Below are positions 42,665 through 51,990 of a DNA stretch of 64,000 nt, piece by piece. This DNA is from JAIQFF01 sp963788505. Its GTDB lineage: Bacteria > Acidobacteriota > Terriglobia > Terriglobales > Acidobacteriaceae. The notes beneath the pieces are model-generated. The model did not search any database. It was not told the origin of the DNA and saw nothing but the letters and a program-made list of their open reading frames with translations. The DNA lies in contig CAWBGY010000009.1 in the NCBI GenBank assembly GCA_963788505.1, positions 806,001-870,000 of the forward strand. The letters are read 5' to 3'. Each line of letters starts with the position of its first letter. The first letter of the stretch is position 1. Both the position numbers and the translations under genes were made by a program.

Positions 42665-44264
42665 GTCACTTCGTAGATTGCTGTCTGGCATCTTCTTCGG
42701 TTTATTGGCAGCATCGTTGGTAGCAGGCAGCGCAATGGCGCAAGAAGACAGTACGCCGAAAGAGGAATTCTTTGCTGGCTATCAGTGGCTGCATCCCGGT
42801 GCCACTGTGCCCTCGCCCTTCCAGCCTCCGACTGCTCCGGTGGCGCAGAAAATGGGCGATATTCCTCAGGGCGCAGGCGCCAGTTTTAACTACAACTTTA
42901 CCCCGCACTGGGGGCTGGAAGCCGACTACGGCGGCAATAAGAACAAGTTCGGCGCGGAAAATACCCTATCGATCGGACCTCGCTTCGCCTTGCGGAGTGA
43001 GGGCGTCACTTTTTTTGCCCACACGTTGTTCGGATACAACCGTCTCACCGTGCCCCAGGTCGCCACCAGCAATGGCATCGGTGCGATTCTTGGCGGCGGG
43101 ATGGACCTCAACGTTTGGCGCCGGCTCTCACTGCGCGTGTTTGAAGCTGACTACGTGTGGGCCCATCACAATTTTGGCGACGTGGTTTCGCCTGCGTTTC
43201 CGGAATTGCGGCGTTCCAGTTTGGAAGGTGTCCGGTTGCGGACCGGTTTGGTCATCGGCTTCGGCTATCCTTCGGCTGCCGTGCCGGCGGCGAGTTGCTC
43301 CATCCAGCCCAGTGAAGTCATGGTGGGCGAGCCCGTCACCGCCACCGCCAGTGCCAGCAATTTCAATCCCAAGCATACGCTCAGCTACAGCTGGGCCAGC
43401 ACAGGCGGAAAGGTCACCGGTAAGGACACTACGGCGACGGTGGACACCAACGGAGTGGCCGGCGGCAGCTATACCGTCACTGCTCGGGTTAGCGACCCCA
43501 AAATGAAGAAGGGGGGCGAGGCGAGTTGCACGGCCACCTTCAGCGTGAAGGAGCCGCCGAAGAATCCGCCGACCATGTCTTGCTCGGCCAATCCGACGTC
43601 GGTCCAGGCGGGCACGCCTTCCACCCTGACTTGCACCTGCACCAGCCCGGATAGCGTACCGGTTACGGTCAGCGGTTGGACCGCCAGTGGTGGCAGCATT
43701 TCCGGCGAGGGCGGCACCGCCACTCTCAATACCACCGGGGCCACAGCCGGCCCGATCAACGTGAGCGCTACCTGTACCGATTCTCGTGGGCTCACCGCAT
43801 CGGGTTCGAGCCAGGTGACTGTCGAGGTTCCGCCTCCACCGCCGCCAGAGGCCAGCAAACTGAGCGAGTGCGATTTCCCCAACAAAGTGAAACCCTGGCG
43901 CGTGGACAACACTTGCAAGGCCGTATTGGACGATGTTGCCCAGCGGCTGCAGCATGACCCCGATGCCAAGCTCGTAGTCGTGGGCAATGCCGAACCCGGC
44001 GAGAGGCGCAAGAACCTGGCTGGGGAGCGCGCGGTAAATTCCAAGGCATATCTGTCAGGTGGCGAAGCCAAGCAAGCCATCGATGCCAGCCGGATTGAAG
44101 TGCGCACAGGCAGTGCCGGCACCAAGACTGCCGAATACTGGGTAGTCCCGGCCGGTGCGACCTTCTCGGAGCCCGGAACCGCGGTGGTGGATGAGTCGAT
44201 GGTGAAGGCTGTTCCCGATCACCCGGCTGCCAGGAAGAAAGCCGCTAAGCCCAAGGCTCAGTGA
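42663..44264 (+). CDS. Outer-membrane beta-barrel protein with Ig-like domains and OmpA-type C-terminus
   Basis: 533 residues; ATG 42663 with GGAGG eight bases ahead (an upstream TTG is rejected). Signal peptide about 1-26 (LLSGIFFGLLAASLVAGSAM). Residues about 35-210 are an OmpA/porin-like barrel (EEFFAGYQWLHPG, NYNFTPHWGLEADYGGNKN, LRTGLVIGFGYPSA). Two Ig/PKD-like domains (about 215-400) each start with a Cys-rich strand (ASCSIQPSEVMVGEPVTATA; SCSANPTSVQAGTPSTLTC). An OmpA-like peptidoglycan-binding module (about 405-510: LQHDPDAKLVVVGNAEPGER, LAGERAVNSKAYL) follows, then a basic tail. It ties outer membrane to wall. A strong terminator follows. Confidence 0.88.
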   Translation: MSLRRLLSGIFFGLLAASLVAGSAMAQEDSTPKEEFFAGYQWLHPGATVPSPFQPPTAPVAQKMGDIPQGAGASFNYNFTPHWGLEADYGGNKNKFGAENTLSIGPRFALRSEGVTFFAHTLFGYNRLTVPQVATSNGIGAILGGGMDLNVWRRLSLRVFEADYVWAHHNFGDVVSPAFPELRRSSLEGVRLRTGLVIGFGYPSAAVPAASCSIQPSEVMVGEPVTATASASNFNPKHTLSYSWASTGGKVTGKDTTATVDTNGVAGGSYTVTARVSDPKMKKGGEASCTATFSVKEPPKNPPTMSCSANPTSVQAGTPSTLTCTCTSPDSVPVTVSGWTASGGSISGEGGTATLNTTGATAGPINVSATCTDSRGLTASGSSQVTVEVPPPPPPEASKLSECDFPNKVKPWRVDNTCKAVLDDVAQRLQHDPDAKLVVVGNAEPGERRKNLAGERAVNSKAYLSGGEAKQAIDASRIEVRTGSAGTKTAEYWVVPAGATFSEPGTAVVDESMVKAVPDHPAARKKAAKPKAQ

Positions 44265-44281
44265 TGGTTAATCTGAACCTA

Positions 44282-44317
44282 GGCCGGTCGAGTTTCATAC
44301 TCGACCGGCCCTTTTTT
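44282..44317 (+). terminator. Strong rho-independent terminator after the OmpA-like gene
   Basis: GGCCGGTCGAG (44282-44292) pairs perfectly with CTCGACCGGCC (44300-44310) around TTTCATA, then CTTTTTT. Confidence 0.95.
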
Positions 44318-44405
44318 ATCTGTCCTTAGGTAACTTGAAAAGAGAGTATTACGCTGTCAATCTCAGCCGCGAGCGCATATTTCTTCGCTAGGGGCAAATT
44401 CACCT

Positions 44406-46421
44406 ATGATTTCGCGTGCGATTTCAACGACCTCCAGTAAGTTGTTGATTACATTGGTTATTGCGATGCTTTCGGTTGCTACCCTGTGGGCCGGACAGTG
44501 GACTGCCCTGGGCCCGGACGGGGGCGATGTTCGGAGTCTGAGTTTCGACCCGCAGAATCCCGATCGTATCTACCTGGGCACCAGCACCGGAACCCTGTTC
44601 CTATCCACCGACGCGGGACACAATTGGTCGCGGCTGGCCCATCTGGGCAACGACGACAATGTGCTGGATCACATCGTGATTGATCCCAAGAATCCGAAAC
44701 ACATCTACGTTTCCGCGTGGAGCGTGGTGGATCAGCAGGCCGGCGACGTGTACCGTTCGCATGATGGCGGCAACAACTGGGAAGCCATGCCCGGTGTGCA
44801 CGGCAAGTCGGTGCGAGCCCTGGCCATCGCCCCCTACGATTCCAAAGTACTGGTCATTGGCGCTCTCGACGGCGTGTTTCGCAGCCAGAATGGCGGCAAC
44901 AGCTGGGAGCGGATTTCTCCCGTGAGCCAGGCCGAACTGAAGAATGTCGAGTCGATTGCGGTGGATCCCAAGAATCCCGACGTGGTCTATGCCGGCACCT
45001 GGCATCTGGCCTGGAAAACCGACGACAGCGGAGCCCACTGGAATCGAATCAACAAGGGAATGATCGACGACTCGGACGTGTTCTCGGTGATCGTCGATTC
45101 CACCAATCCGGCGGTGGTTTATGCCAGCGCCTGCTCCGGAATTTACAAGAGTGAGAGCGCGGGCGACCTCTTTCACAAATTGCAGGGCATTCCGTTTTCC
45201 GCGCGCCGCACCCGGGTTCTGAAGCAGGACCCCAACAATCCCGCAACCGTTTATGCCGGGACCACCGAGGGCCTGTGGAAGACCACGGACGCGGGCAAAA
45301 CCTGGAAGCGCGTCAGCAATCCCGAAGTCGTGGTGAACGATGTGTTGATCGATCCGCGCAACTCCAGCCGGGTGCTGCTGGCTACCGATCGCAGCGGGGT
45401 TCTGGCCAGTGACAATGGGGCGGCAACGTTCGTGGCCTCCAACCATGGCTACACTCACCGCTACGTCAGTGCGATTCTCACCGACAAAAACGATCCCAAC
45501 AGCATTCTGGTGGGCGTGGTCAACGACCGCGAGTTTGGCGGCGTTTTCTCTACCCAAGATGGCGGACAGAATTGGCAGCAGAAGAGCGCGGGCCTGGGCG
45601 GCCGCGATGTGTTCGCGCTGCAGCAGGTCCCCAATGGCGGGCTGATCGCCGGCACCAACAAGGGCATCTTCCTGCTTGATCGCAATGCCAGCCAGTGGCG
45701 TCCGATCAACACCATCGTGACCGAGAAAGCGACGGTGCGCTTGGTGAAGACTAAGAAGGGAAGGAAGAAAGTTCCGTCCCTGGTTGCGGTGCGTTCGACT
45801 CTGGATGCACGCGTGAGCGATATTGAAATCACGCCCCAGCGCTGGCTGGCAGCCACCTCGTCCGGATTGTTCAGCAGTTCGAACCAGGGCAAGACATGGA
45901 CCGGTGGTCCGGTCCTGGGCAAGGCGGATTTCGTCGCGGTTGAATCGCGGGGCGAATTGGTGGTTGCCGCCACTCGCACCAACGTTTTTCATTCTTCGAA
46001 CCATGGAGCGACCTGGCAGCAGGCTCCGCTCTCCTCCTATATCACCAGCATCCATGGCGTGACGCTCACGCCTGACAGCGAAATCCTGGTTGCTTCCCGC
46101 GAGGGCGCCTACCGGAGTTCCGATTCCGGAGCGACCTGGGAGCATATCGTGAACGGCCTGCCCGACAAGAACATCAACTCGATTGCGTATGACCAGAGCA
46201 AGAAGCGTCTGTTGGCCACCAGCAGCGCTAGTGGCGTCGTGTTCGAGAGCCGGGACGGCGGCCGCAGTTGGCATCGCGGGCCTGATTCCGGATATCCCCT
46301 GCGCCGCATCAGTGTGGTCCGTGGGCGCTTTGTGGGAGCAACCCCGTTCGACGGCCTGATCGTCCAGCCCGCGAACGAAGCCGCCAGCGCGTCAGTCGAC
46401 TTCGGCGGATCATCCAACTAA
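44406..46421 (+). CDS. Secreted BNR/sortilin-type beta-propeller protein
   Basis: 671 residues with a signal peptide (LLITLVIAMLSVATLWAG) and at least ten BNR/Asp-box repeats of the form S-x-D-x-G-x-x-W: LSTDAGHNWS, YRSHDGGNNWE, FRSQNGGNSWE, WKTDDSGAHWN, WKTTDAGKTWK, FSTQDGGQNWQ, FSSSNQGKTW, FHSSNHGATW, YRSSDSGATWE, FESRDGGRSW. The repeats also carry DPKNPDVVYAGT-type linkers, as in VPS10/sortilin and YCF48-like proteins. This gives one or two large propellers in the periplasm or outside the cell. Ligand unknown; a glycosidase role is possible but no catalytic signature was recognised. A terminator follows. Confidence 0.88.
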   Translation: MISRAISTTSSKLLITLVIAMLSVATLWAGQWTALGPDGGDVRSLSFDPQNPDRIYLGTSTGTLFLSTDAGHNWSRLAHLGNDDNVLDHIVIDPKNPKHIYVSAWSVVDQQAGDVYRSHDGGNNWEAMPGVHGKSVRALAIAPYDSKVLVIGALDGVFRSQNGGNSWERISPVSQAELKNVESIAVDPKNPDVVYAGTWHLAWKTDDSGAHWNRINKGMIDDSDVFSVIVDSTNPAVVYASACSGIYKSESAGDLFHKLQGIPFSARRTRVLKQDPNNPATVYAGTTEGLWKTTDAGKTWKRVSNPEVVVNDVLIDPRNSSRVLLATDRSGVLASDNGAATFVASNHGYTHRYVSAILTDKNDPNSILVGVVNDREFGGVFSTQDGGQNWQQKSAGLGGRDVFALQQVPNGGLIAGTNKGIFLLDRNASQWRPINTIVTEKATVRLVKTKKGRKKVPSLVAVRSTLDARVSDIEITPQRWLAATSSGLFSSSNQGKTWTGGPVLGKADFVAVESRGELVVAATRTNVFHSSNHGATWQQAPLSSYITSIHGVTLTPDSEILVASREGAYRSSDSGATWEHIVNGLPDKNINSIAYDQSKKRLLATSSASGVVFESRDGGRSWHRGPDSGYPLRRISVVRGRFVGATPFDGLIVQPANEAASASVDFGGSSN

Positions 46422-46455
46422 CCGGATACAAAACCGAAAACTGTTGTTCTTTCTA

Positions 46456-46490
46456 CGGAGGAGCGGCTAAGACCCGCCTCCTCCGTTTTT
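46456..46490 (+). terminator. Rho-independent terminator after the BNR gene
   Basis: CGGAGGAGCGG (46456-46466) pairs with CCGCCTCCTCCG (46474-46485) with one bulged base, followed by TTTTT. Confidence 0.85.
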
Positions 46491-46563
46491 GCTTGCCCGT
46501 TCGACGCCGCCCGATGACTTATGCGCTTGACAGGCGCAGGCGTCCAGACATAAGACGTCCTTA

Positions 46564-46647
46564 ATGTTCGCGCCCTTCTACACTCTGTACGCGCTCGTCG
46601 TGGCGATCGCAATTGTGCTGTGGATCGTGATTCGCAGACTCCAATGA
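46564..46647 (+). CDS. Possible 27-residue membrane peptide
   Basis: ATG-initiated frame coding MFAPFYTLYALVVAIAIVLW and then IVIRRLQ: one hydrophobic helix flanked by a polar start and a basic end, the layout of small single-pass membrane proteins. No clear ribosome-binding site is present upstream, and it is too short to judge by composition. Low confidence. Confidence 0.3.
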   Translation: MFAPFYTLYALVVAIAIVLWIVIRRLQ

Positions 46648-46869
46648 GACGGGTATGAGGTCATTACGTGAACCAGCGACCCACGACGTCCAGTATTTGC
46701 CCTTCAACCGGTTCGCATCCCCCCGAAACGTCGGTGAACTAGGGCGATAATACCGGCAATAACTACACTGCAGACTCCACCCATCAACTAAGTCGCTGAT
46801 AATTCGGTCCCGGCAATGGCATCCATCTTGCGACTTGTGGGAAAGGGCGGTCTCGCGCCAGGATGTCTT

Positions 46870-47520
46870 ATGAAGTTGTCGAATGGGAATTGGCGGAACG
46901 CCGCCGTGTTCTCCGTTCTGCTGTTGGGGTTGACTCTGGCCGGCTGTTCCCAACGGGAAAGCCTGCCGGGCGTCGAAGAGAACGCGGCCGCGGACCAGCA
47001 ATTGCCTTTTGAGGCGCGATCCGAGAAGGCGGGAAATTTTCCCACCGGCGTGCTGGCGCCCACAACAATTCCCGCGGGAACGGCGGTAACCATCCATCTG
47101 CGGTTGTCTCTATCCAGCGCAAGTTCCCGATCCGGCGATCCTTTCGAAGCAGAGCTGGACCAGCCCATCATTGTCCGGGGGCGGACAGTAGTGCCACGGG
47201 GCGCTCTCCTGGCGGGAAAGGTGCTCGAGGCAAGAGCGGCTGACCGGTTCCAGGAACCGGGCTACCTGCGCCTGGCCCTGACTGCGATTTCCATCAACGG
47301 CAAGTTCCTTCCGATGCAGAGTTCCAGCATCTTCATGAAGCGGGGCTCGCATGAGCAACGCAACGTGACCATCCTGCGGGATGGCTCGGGGAAAAAAGGC
47401 GCGCTTATCGGGGCCTCAATCGACGCTCCCGGCACCACCTATGCCGCCGGCAGCATGGACGTGGGGGTTGCGCCCGAGCGTTCCTTGACCTTTCGTCTGG
47501 CCCAGCCCCTACCTCTCTAG
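46870..47520 (+). CDS. Lipoprotein of unknown function
   Basis: 216 residues from ATG 46870. Lipobox LTLAGC at about residues 21-26 after a hydrophobic stretch marks a lipid-anchored protein; the frame upstream to 46816 lacks this pattern. The mature protein begins with an acidic/Ala-rich region, followed by a beta-rich core (TTIPAGTAVTIHLRLSLSSA, SGDPFEAELDQPIIVRGRTV, VPRGALLAGKVLEARAADRF), which resembles the TrbI/VirB10-like or BsuPI-type all-beta fold seen in acidobacterial lipoproteins. Function unknown. Confidence 0.75.
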   Translation: MKLSNGNWRNAAVFSVLLLGLTLAGCSQRESLPGVEENAAADQQLPFEARSEKAGNFPTGVLAPTTIPAGTAVTIHLRLSLSSASSRSGDPFEAELDQPIIVRGRTVVPRGALLAGKVLEARAADRFQEPGYLRLALTAISINGKFLPMQSSSIFMKRGSHEQRNVTILRDGSGKKGALIGASIDAPGTTYAAGSMDVGVAPERSLTFRLAQPLPL

Positions 47521-47547
47521 AACCGCATCACTTCCCCACACGGCCGG

Positions 47548-48873
47548 CTACAGCGTGCTCATGAACGCCACCAGGTCAGCTTTCTGCTGGTCAGTCAGCA
47601 GCATATTGAAACGCTGATCGTAAAAATTCACCACGTCCATCAGGGTATCGGCCGTTCCGTTGTGGAAGTAGGGCGGGCGTGCAGCCAACCCGCGCATGCC
47701 CGGGACTTTGAATTTGCCAATATCGGCGCATTTACCAGTCACCATAGCGCGCCCGGGATCGGTGGACTCGGTGAGCGTGCCATCGTTGCATTGAATCAGG
47801 TACAAGGGGAGGGGGACCTCGGACGAACCGGTTCCAATGTTCATCATCGCCAACGAAGAATTACCGCCAACGTTCGGCGTGTTGTGACAAGTTGTGCAGG
47901 TACCGGTCACCTGCGATTGGCCCTGGACATCGTTAAATCCCGTTACCGCCGAAATCGTAAAAGGAAAATTATTAAACAGCATTTCTCCGCGCGCCACCGC
48001 CTGCTGCGACGCGGCGTTCGGGCCAGTCGCGCTGGTCCAGCTGGAGTATAAGGTGAACACGTCAGGGTCAAATGCCGAGCCTGAGTTCATTCCTGGAGAG
48101 AAGGGCAATGTCGAAAGGAACTTCGCACCGCCGTTGGCGCCCTGTGCGGTCAGGTCTCCGGCCAGATTGTCCTGCGATTGCGCGGTGAACAGAGAGGTTT
48201 CGAGGCTCACGATCTGAGTCAGCTGGGCGTCCGTCGGCGGACCGGTGGGTTCAGCATGCACCAGGGTTGCGTCCTTGGCCTGGGTTTTCAAGTCAGGTTC
48301 GCGACCGTCCCACATGATTCCATTGAGAAACTTCAGGTTGGTGGCGGGAAGCGGCCGCCGGTAGAGCGCCGGCAGGGTCGCGGTCGTTTCCGGACATTCA
48401 TAAGGGTCGCTTATCGCGATAATGCTGAACTCAGCGTTCGCCGGCACCGGCAACGTCATCCGGATCAACCCATGATTCAGCAACTGGCTATAGGCCAAGG
48501 TTTGGGCTGCCAGGGTAGACACATCGGCGCTGGGGCAATTCGCGCCGTCAACCGGGCGAAATATCGGGTCCGTGCCCTGGGTGTTCTGGAAGCGCTGCTG
48601 CAGGTGCGCTGGAGTGATGCTCCACCCATCGCTGGCAACATGGCAAGTGTTGCACGTCCGATCATTCGTCCCTAATTTGGCGAAAAAGGGGTTCGAATTA
48701 TCAATCTGGGTTTGGCTGAACGTCTCGACCGTGCCGCTGGCATCCGGAGACGTTTCCTGGAAGGTAGCTGGGGGTGTCGTCACGTTTCCAGGTTGAGACG
48801 CTGACCCGCCACACGCGGTGAAGCCTGATATCACCAACCCAGCAACCAGAAGTAAAGCCCGCTGTCGATTCAT
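47548..48873 (-). CDS. Dihaem cytochrome c peroxidase-like lipoprotein
   Basis: 441 residues. A lipobox (VISGFTAC, about residues 14-21) follows a short hydrophobic leader. Two c-type haem sites: CNTCH in NDRTCNTCHVASDGW near 70 and CTTCH in TGTCTTCHNTPN near 310. MauG/CcpA-type features such as FLNGIMWDGREPDLKTQAKD, VARGEMLFNN and KVPGMRGLAARPPYFHNGTA are present; the last holds the distal/Met-His region that meets the second haem in peroxidases. It may detoxify H2O2 or oxidise an unknown periplasmic substrate. Convergent with the lipoprotein gene, 27 bases between the stops. Confidence 0.88.
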   Translation of the reverse strand: MNRQRALLLVAGLVISGFTACGGSASQPGNVTTPPATFQETSPDASGTVETFSQTQIDNSNPFFAKLGTNDRTCNTCHVASDGWSITPAHLQQRFQNTQGTDPIFRPVDGANCPSADVSTLAAQTLAYSQLLNHGLIRMTLPVPANAEFSIIAISDPYECPETTATLPALYRRPLPATNLKFLNGIMWDGREPDLKTQAKDATLVHAEPTGPPTDAQLTQIVSLETSLFTAQSQDNLAGDLTAQGANGGAKFLSTLPFSPGMNSGSAFDPDVFTLYSSWTSATGPNAASQQAVARGEMLFNNFPFTISAVTGFNDVQGQSQVTGTCTTCHNTPNVGGNSSLAMMNIGTGSSEVPLPLYLIQCNDGTLTESTDPGRAMVTGKCADIGKFKVPGMRGLAARPPYFHNGTADTLMDVVNFYDQRFNMLLTDQQKADLVAFMSTL

Positions 48874-49346
48874 TCCTTACATGGCCCTTTAGTTCAGAGA
48901 TGGGCGCGGCAGCGAAACCACGATCGCTCGGCCTGAAGTCTTGATTTTTCTAGAGATAGACAGCCGGGGAAGAGGACATCCAAATTATCATATCCAAGGC
49001 GAAAATCAAGTCGATAAACGACCCGCGATTCGGGCACTTTCGAGGCTACAAGTTGCATACAAGTTGAAGGCTTCATCGCACGTGATGCCCCCATGTTCTT
49101 ACGTCACAGCCTTGTGTGACCGCTGCCCTTAGCAGTCTGTCTGCGGGCGTCTAAACTTCCCAAAATGGAGAGCGCGCCAAAGGGCGAACCTATCGCACGG
49201 GGTTTCCCAATTCGGGAGGGGGTAGGCCTTTCGACACCGCTCCCGCACCCATTTGGCGCTTTCCCAAAACATGCCCCTCGGCTAATGCTTTCGTTTGACG
49301 AAAGCTTTATGAAAGCCCGCCCCAAAGGTCTCACCAAGGGCTGGGA
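48874..49346. other. Spacer between cytochrome and kinase genes
   Basis: 473 bases with no supported gene. It carries an inverted repeat GCGCCAAA (49167) / TTTGGCGC (49253) and a perfect hairpin GCTTTCGT TTG ACGAAAGC (49287-49305) about 40 bases before the soluble kinase start; the latter could be an operator or leader structure. Confidence 0.5.
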
Positions 49347-50516
49347 ATGAACTTGGGAACGATGAATGCAATAGCGCAGTTGCGGCCCAACAGTCCGGAG
49401 TCCCTGGATCCCGCAGTCCTTCTGGCGGCCATTGGGGCCTTCCCGGAGAGCCTGGCGATTGTCGCGTCGGGCCTCATGGTTTATGGCAATCCCGCCTGGT
49501 GCGGAATGTTTGAATGCCTGGATCCGTCGCAGCTTCAGGGGCGGCCGGTGGAAGACCTGATCCCCGGACGCACTCTTGCCGCAGTGCCCAGGACGCCTTC
49601 GAACCCTGAAGGCGGTCACGCGGTGCAATTTGTGCGCACATGCAAGGACGGCACCTGCCTGCACATCGAAATGACGCGCGCCGATTTTCACCTGCGGGGT
49701 AGCGAATTTCAGGTGGTCCATGCGCGTGACGTCCGCCGGCAGAAGCAGGCTGAGAGGCAGTTACGGGAAGCACAGAGGATGGAAGCAGTCGGCCGGCTGG
49801 TCGGAGGGGTAGCGCACGATTTCAACAATCTGCTCACCGGCATCATGCTCTACTGCGACCTGCTGATCGGCGAATTGGAGAAGGGAAGCTCTCCCCATCG
49901 TCACGCCCAGGAGATGCGCCTGGCTGGCGAACATGGCGCCGCCCTGGTGCAGCAGTTGCTTGCAGTCGCGCGCCCCGCCGCCGAAGAACCTCGTGTGTTC
50001 GCGCTGAATGACGTGGTCACCGGAATCGAAGACCTGCTGACCCGCCTGATCGGCGAAAACATCATGCTGCGCACTTCGCTGGCTGCCGACCTGGGCGCGG
50101 TGAAAATGGACCCGGCACAGGTGCAGCAGATCCTGCTCAACCTGGTGCTGAATGCCCGCGACGCCATGCCTGACGGTGGCCGGATTACGCTCGCGACCCG
50201 GAACTGCGCCGGCCAACTCCTCGGGCCTGGGCCGCAATCGCAAATCGGGCCCTGGGTAGAACTGGCAGTAACGGACACCGGTTGCGGTATGGATGCCGAA
50301 ACTCTGGAACGTGCCTTCGAGCCGTTCTTCACCACCAAAACGCCAGGGCGCGGCAACGGCCTGGGCCTGGCTACTGCCCGTCGGTTGGTCAGGCAGGAGG
50401 GTGGAACCGTCATCGCGGAAAGCGAGCCGGGGAAAGGCACAACCGTTTTTGTGCGCCTGCCCCAAGTCCAACCGGGCACTCCCATCAAGTTCGAAAGTAG
50501 AGAGGTGATTTCATGA
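49347..50516 (+). CDS. Soluble PAS histidine kinase
   Basis: 389 residues without membrane segments. A PAS-like domain at about 25-125 (SLAIVASGLMVYGNPAWCGM), then HisKA with VGGVAHDFNNLLTGIMLYCD (phospho-accepting His in VAHDFNN) and HATPase_c: QILLNLVLNARDAMPDGGRI, TDTGCGMDAETLERAFEPFF, GNGLGLATARRLVRQ. The VAHDFNN form is typical of NtrB-like cytoplasmic kinases. Its stop overlaps the start of the following sigma-54 regulator by four bases, so they are translationally coupled as one two-component system. A hairpin lies just ahead of the start. Confidence 0.95.
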   Translation: MNLGTMNAIAQLRPNSPESLDPAVLLAAIGAFPESLAIVASGLMVYGNPAWCGMFECLDPSQLQGRPVEDLIPGRTLAAVPRTPSNPEGGHAVQFVRTCKDGTCLHIEMTRADFHLRGSEFQVVHARDVRRQKQAERQLREAQRMEAVGRLVGGVAHDFNNLLTGIMLYCDLLIGELEKGSSPHRHAQEMRLAGEHGAALVQQLLAVARPAAEEPRVFALNDVVTGIEDLLTRLIGENIMLRTSLAADLGAVKMDPAQVQQILLNLVLNARDAMPDGGRITLATRNCAGQLLGPGPQSQIGPWVELAVTDTGCGMDAETLERAFEPFFTTKTPGRGNGLGLATARRLVRQEGGTVIAESEPGKGTTVFVRLPQVQPGTPIKFESREVIS

Positions 50517-51919
50517 CCACCGCCGCACTCAGCGCCCTGAACCCTGTCCAGGTAGAAGCAGCGAATTTCCTCAACCTCCTGATCGTGGACGACGAACGCG
50601 CCATCCGGGAAATCTGTCGCGAAGTCGCGCAATCGCTCGGCTTTAATGCCGCCGTGGCGGATTCTGCCGAGCACGCCTATCGGATGCTGGACACGCAGAG
50701 CATCGATGTTGTACTGCTCGACCTGAAACTACCGGGTGCGGGCGGCCTGGAGGCGCTGCATCAGATCGGCAAGCGCAAGCCCGATGCGGTCATCGTGGTG
50801 GTCACCGGATACGGCACCGTCCAATCCGCGGTGCAGGCCATGAAGAACGGGGCCTATGACTACGTAACCAAACCTTTCAGCATGGAAGAACTGAGGTTGC
50901 TGCTGCAGCGGGTGTCGGGACATCTGAAGTTGAAAACCGAAAACCGGACCCTGCGCGAGAAGATCAAGTCCAAGCTGGGTTTCGGCAGCATGGTCGGCCG
51001 GGCGCCGGAGATGGAAAAGCTCTATCGCATCATCGGCAAGGCCGCCCACAGCAGCCACCCAGTACTCATTTTGGGCGAAAGCGGCACGGGAAAGGAAATG
51101 GTGGCACGCTCCATCCATTTCTCCGGCCCTTTCCGCGACAAACCATTCATTCCGGTGGACTGCGGCTCGCTGGTCCCGACGCTGATCGAAAGTGAATTGT
51201 TCGGTTACGTCAAGGGTGCCTTTACCGGGGCGGTGCAATCCCGCGATGGCTTACTCGCCATCGCCGAAGGGGGCACGGTATTTCTGGACGAAGTGGGAGA
51301 GCTGCCGGTGGATCTTCAGGCCAAACTGCTGCGGGCCATCCAGGAGCGGGAGATTCGTCCGGTCGGAAGCACGAAACGGATTGCCATTAACGTGAGAATT
51401 CTGGCGGCCACCAATCGCGACCTGGAACAGGCCGTGGCGCAGGGAACCTTTCGCCGCGATCTTTATTTCCGGCTCAACGTGCTGAGCTTGAAGATTCCTC
51501 CGCTACGGGAGCGTCGCCAGGACATTCCGCTGCTGACCGGCTACTTTCTGGAGCGCCTGTCACGCGCCGGGGGACACGAGCGGAGCCTGAGTGACGACGC
51601 CATGAAAGCGTTGCTGGCTTACGATTGGCCGGGCAATGTTCGGGAGCTCGAGAATTGCCTGGAGCGGGCCTGCGCCTTCACCTCGGGACCAGTAATCCAC
51701 GTGGCGGACTTGCCCAGCGCCATCCTTGGAGCCCCCATCCATCCCTCGAATGGAAGCAACGGCAAGACTCAAATCATGCCCATGGCGGAACTGGAGAAGC
51801 AGACCATCCTGAGTACCATTGCCCAACTCAACGGCGACAAGCTTCTGGCGGCCCGCATGTTGGGCATCGGCAAGACCACGCTCTACCGCAAGCTGAAGGA
51901 GTATGTTGCGCAGGACTGA
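50513..51919 (+). CDS. NtrC-family sigma-54-dependent response regulator (second pair)
   Basis: 468 residues. Receiver domain about 20-135 (IVDDERAIREICREVA, phospho-acceptor Asp in VVLLDLKLPGAGGLEAL, VVTGYGTVQSAVQAMKNGAY), AAA+ domain about 160-400 (Walker A GESGTGKEMVARSIHF, the sigma-54 contact loop VKGAFTGAVQS, GGTVFLDEVGELPVDL), and Fis-type HTH at the end (ARMLGIGKTTLYRKLKEY). It belongs with the overlapping upstream kinase. Together with the pair at 39-42 kb, the window has two NtrC-type circuits. The pilus cluster is a plausible but unproven target. Confidence 0.96.
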   Translation: MTTAALSALNPVQVEAANFLNLLIVDDERAIREICREVAQSLGFNAAVADSAEHAYRMLDTQSIDVVLLDLKLPGAGGLEALHQIGKRKPDAVIVVVTGYGTVQSAVQAMKNGAYDYVTKPFSMEELRLLLQRVSGHLKLKTENRTLREKIKSKLGFGSMVGRAPEMEKLYRIIGKAAHSSHPVLILGESGTGKEMVARSIHFSGPFRDKPFIPVDCGSLVPTLIESELFGYVKGAFTGAVQSRDGLLAIAEGGTVFLDEVGELPVDLQAKLLRAIQEREIRPVGSTKRIAINVRILAATNRDLEQAVAQGTFRRDLYFRLNVLSLKIPPLRERRQDIPLLTGYFLERLSRAGGHERSLSDDAMKALLAYDWPGNVRELENCLERACAFTSGPVIHVADLPSAILGAPIHPSNGSNGKTQIMPMAELEKQTILSTIAQLNGDKLLAARMLGIGKTTLYRKLKEYVAQD

Positions 51920-51990
51920 ACCACGCAGGAGCAGATCCCCTGCGGTCGGACTAGAAAAGTTCGCGCGATTTAGCTCGCGAGAAAAAGCAG

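Larger units (their letters stand above)
46422..46869. other. Spacer between BNR and lipoprotein genes
   Basis: 448 bases: a terminator, then a possible 27-codon membrane-peptide frame (46564-46647), then about 220 bases with nothing recognisable except the probable promoter region of the lipoprotein gene. Confidence 0.5.

Noticed and set aside
49165..49350. 61-codon frame ahead of the soluble kinase gene
   Set aside because: It overlaps an inverted repeat and hairpin, has no ribosome-binding site and no coding character.
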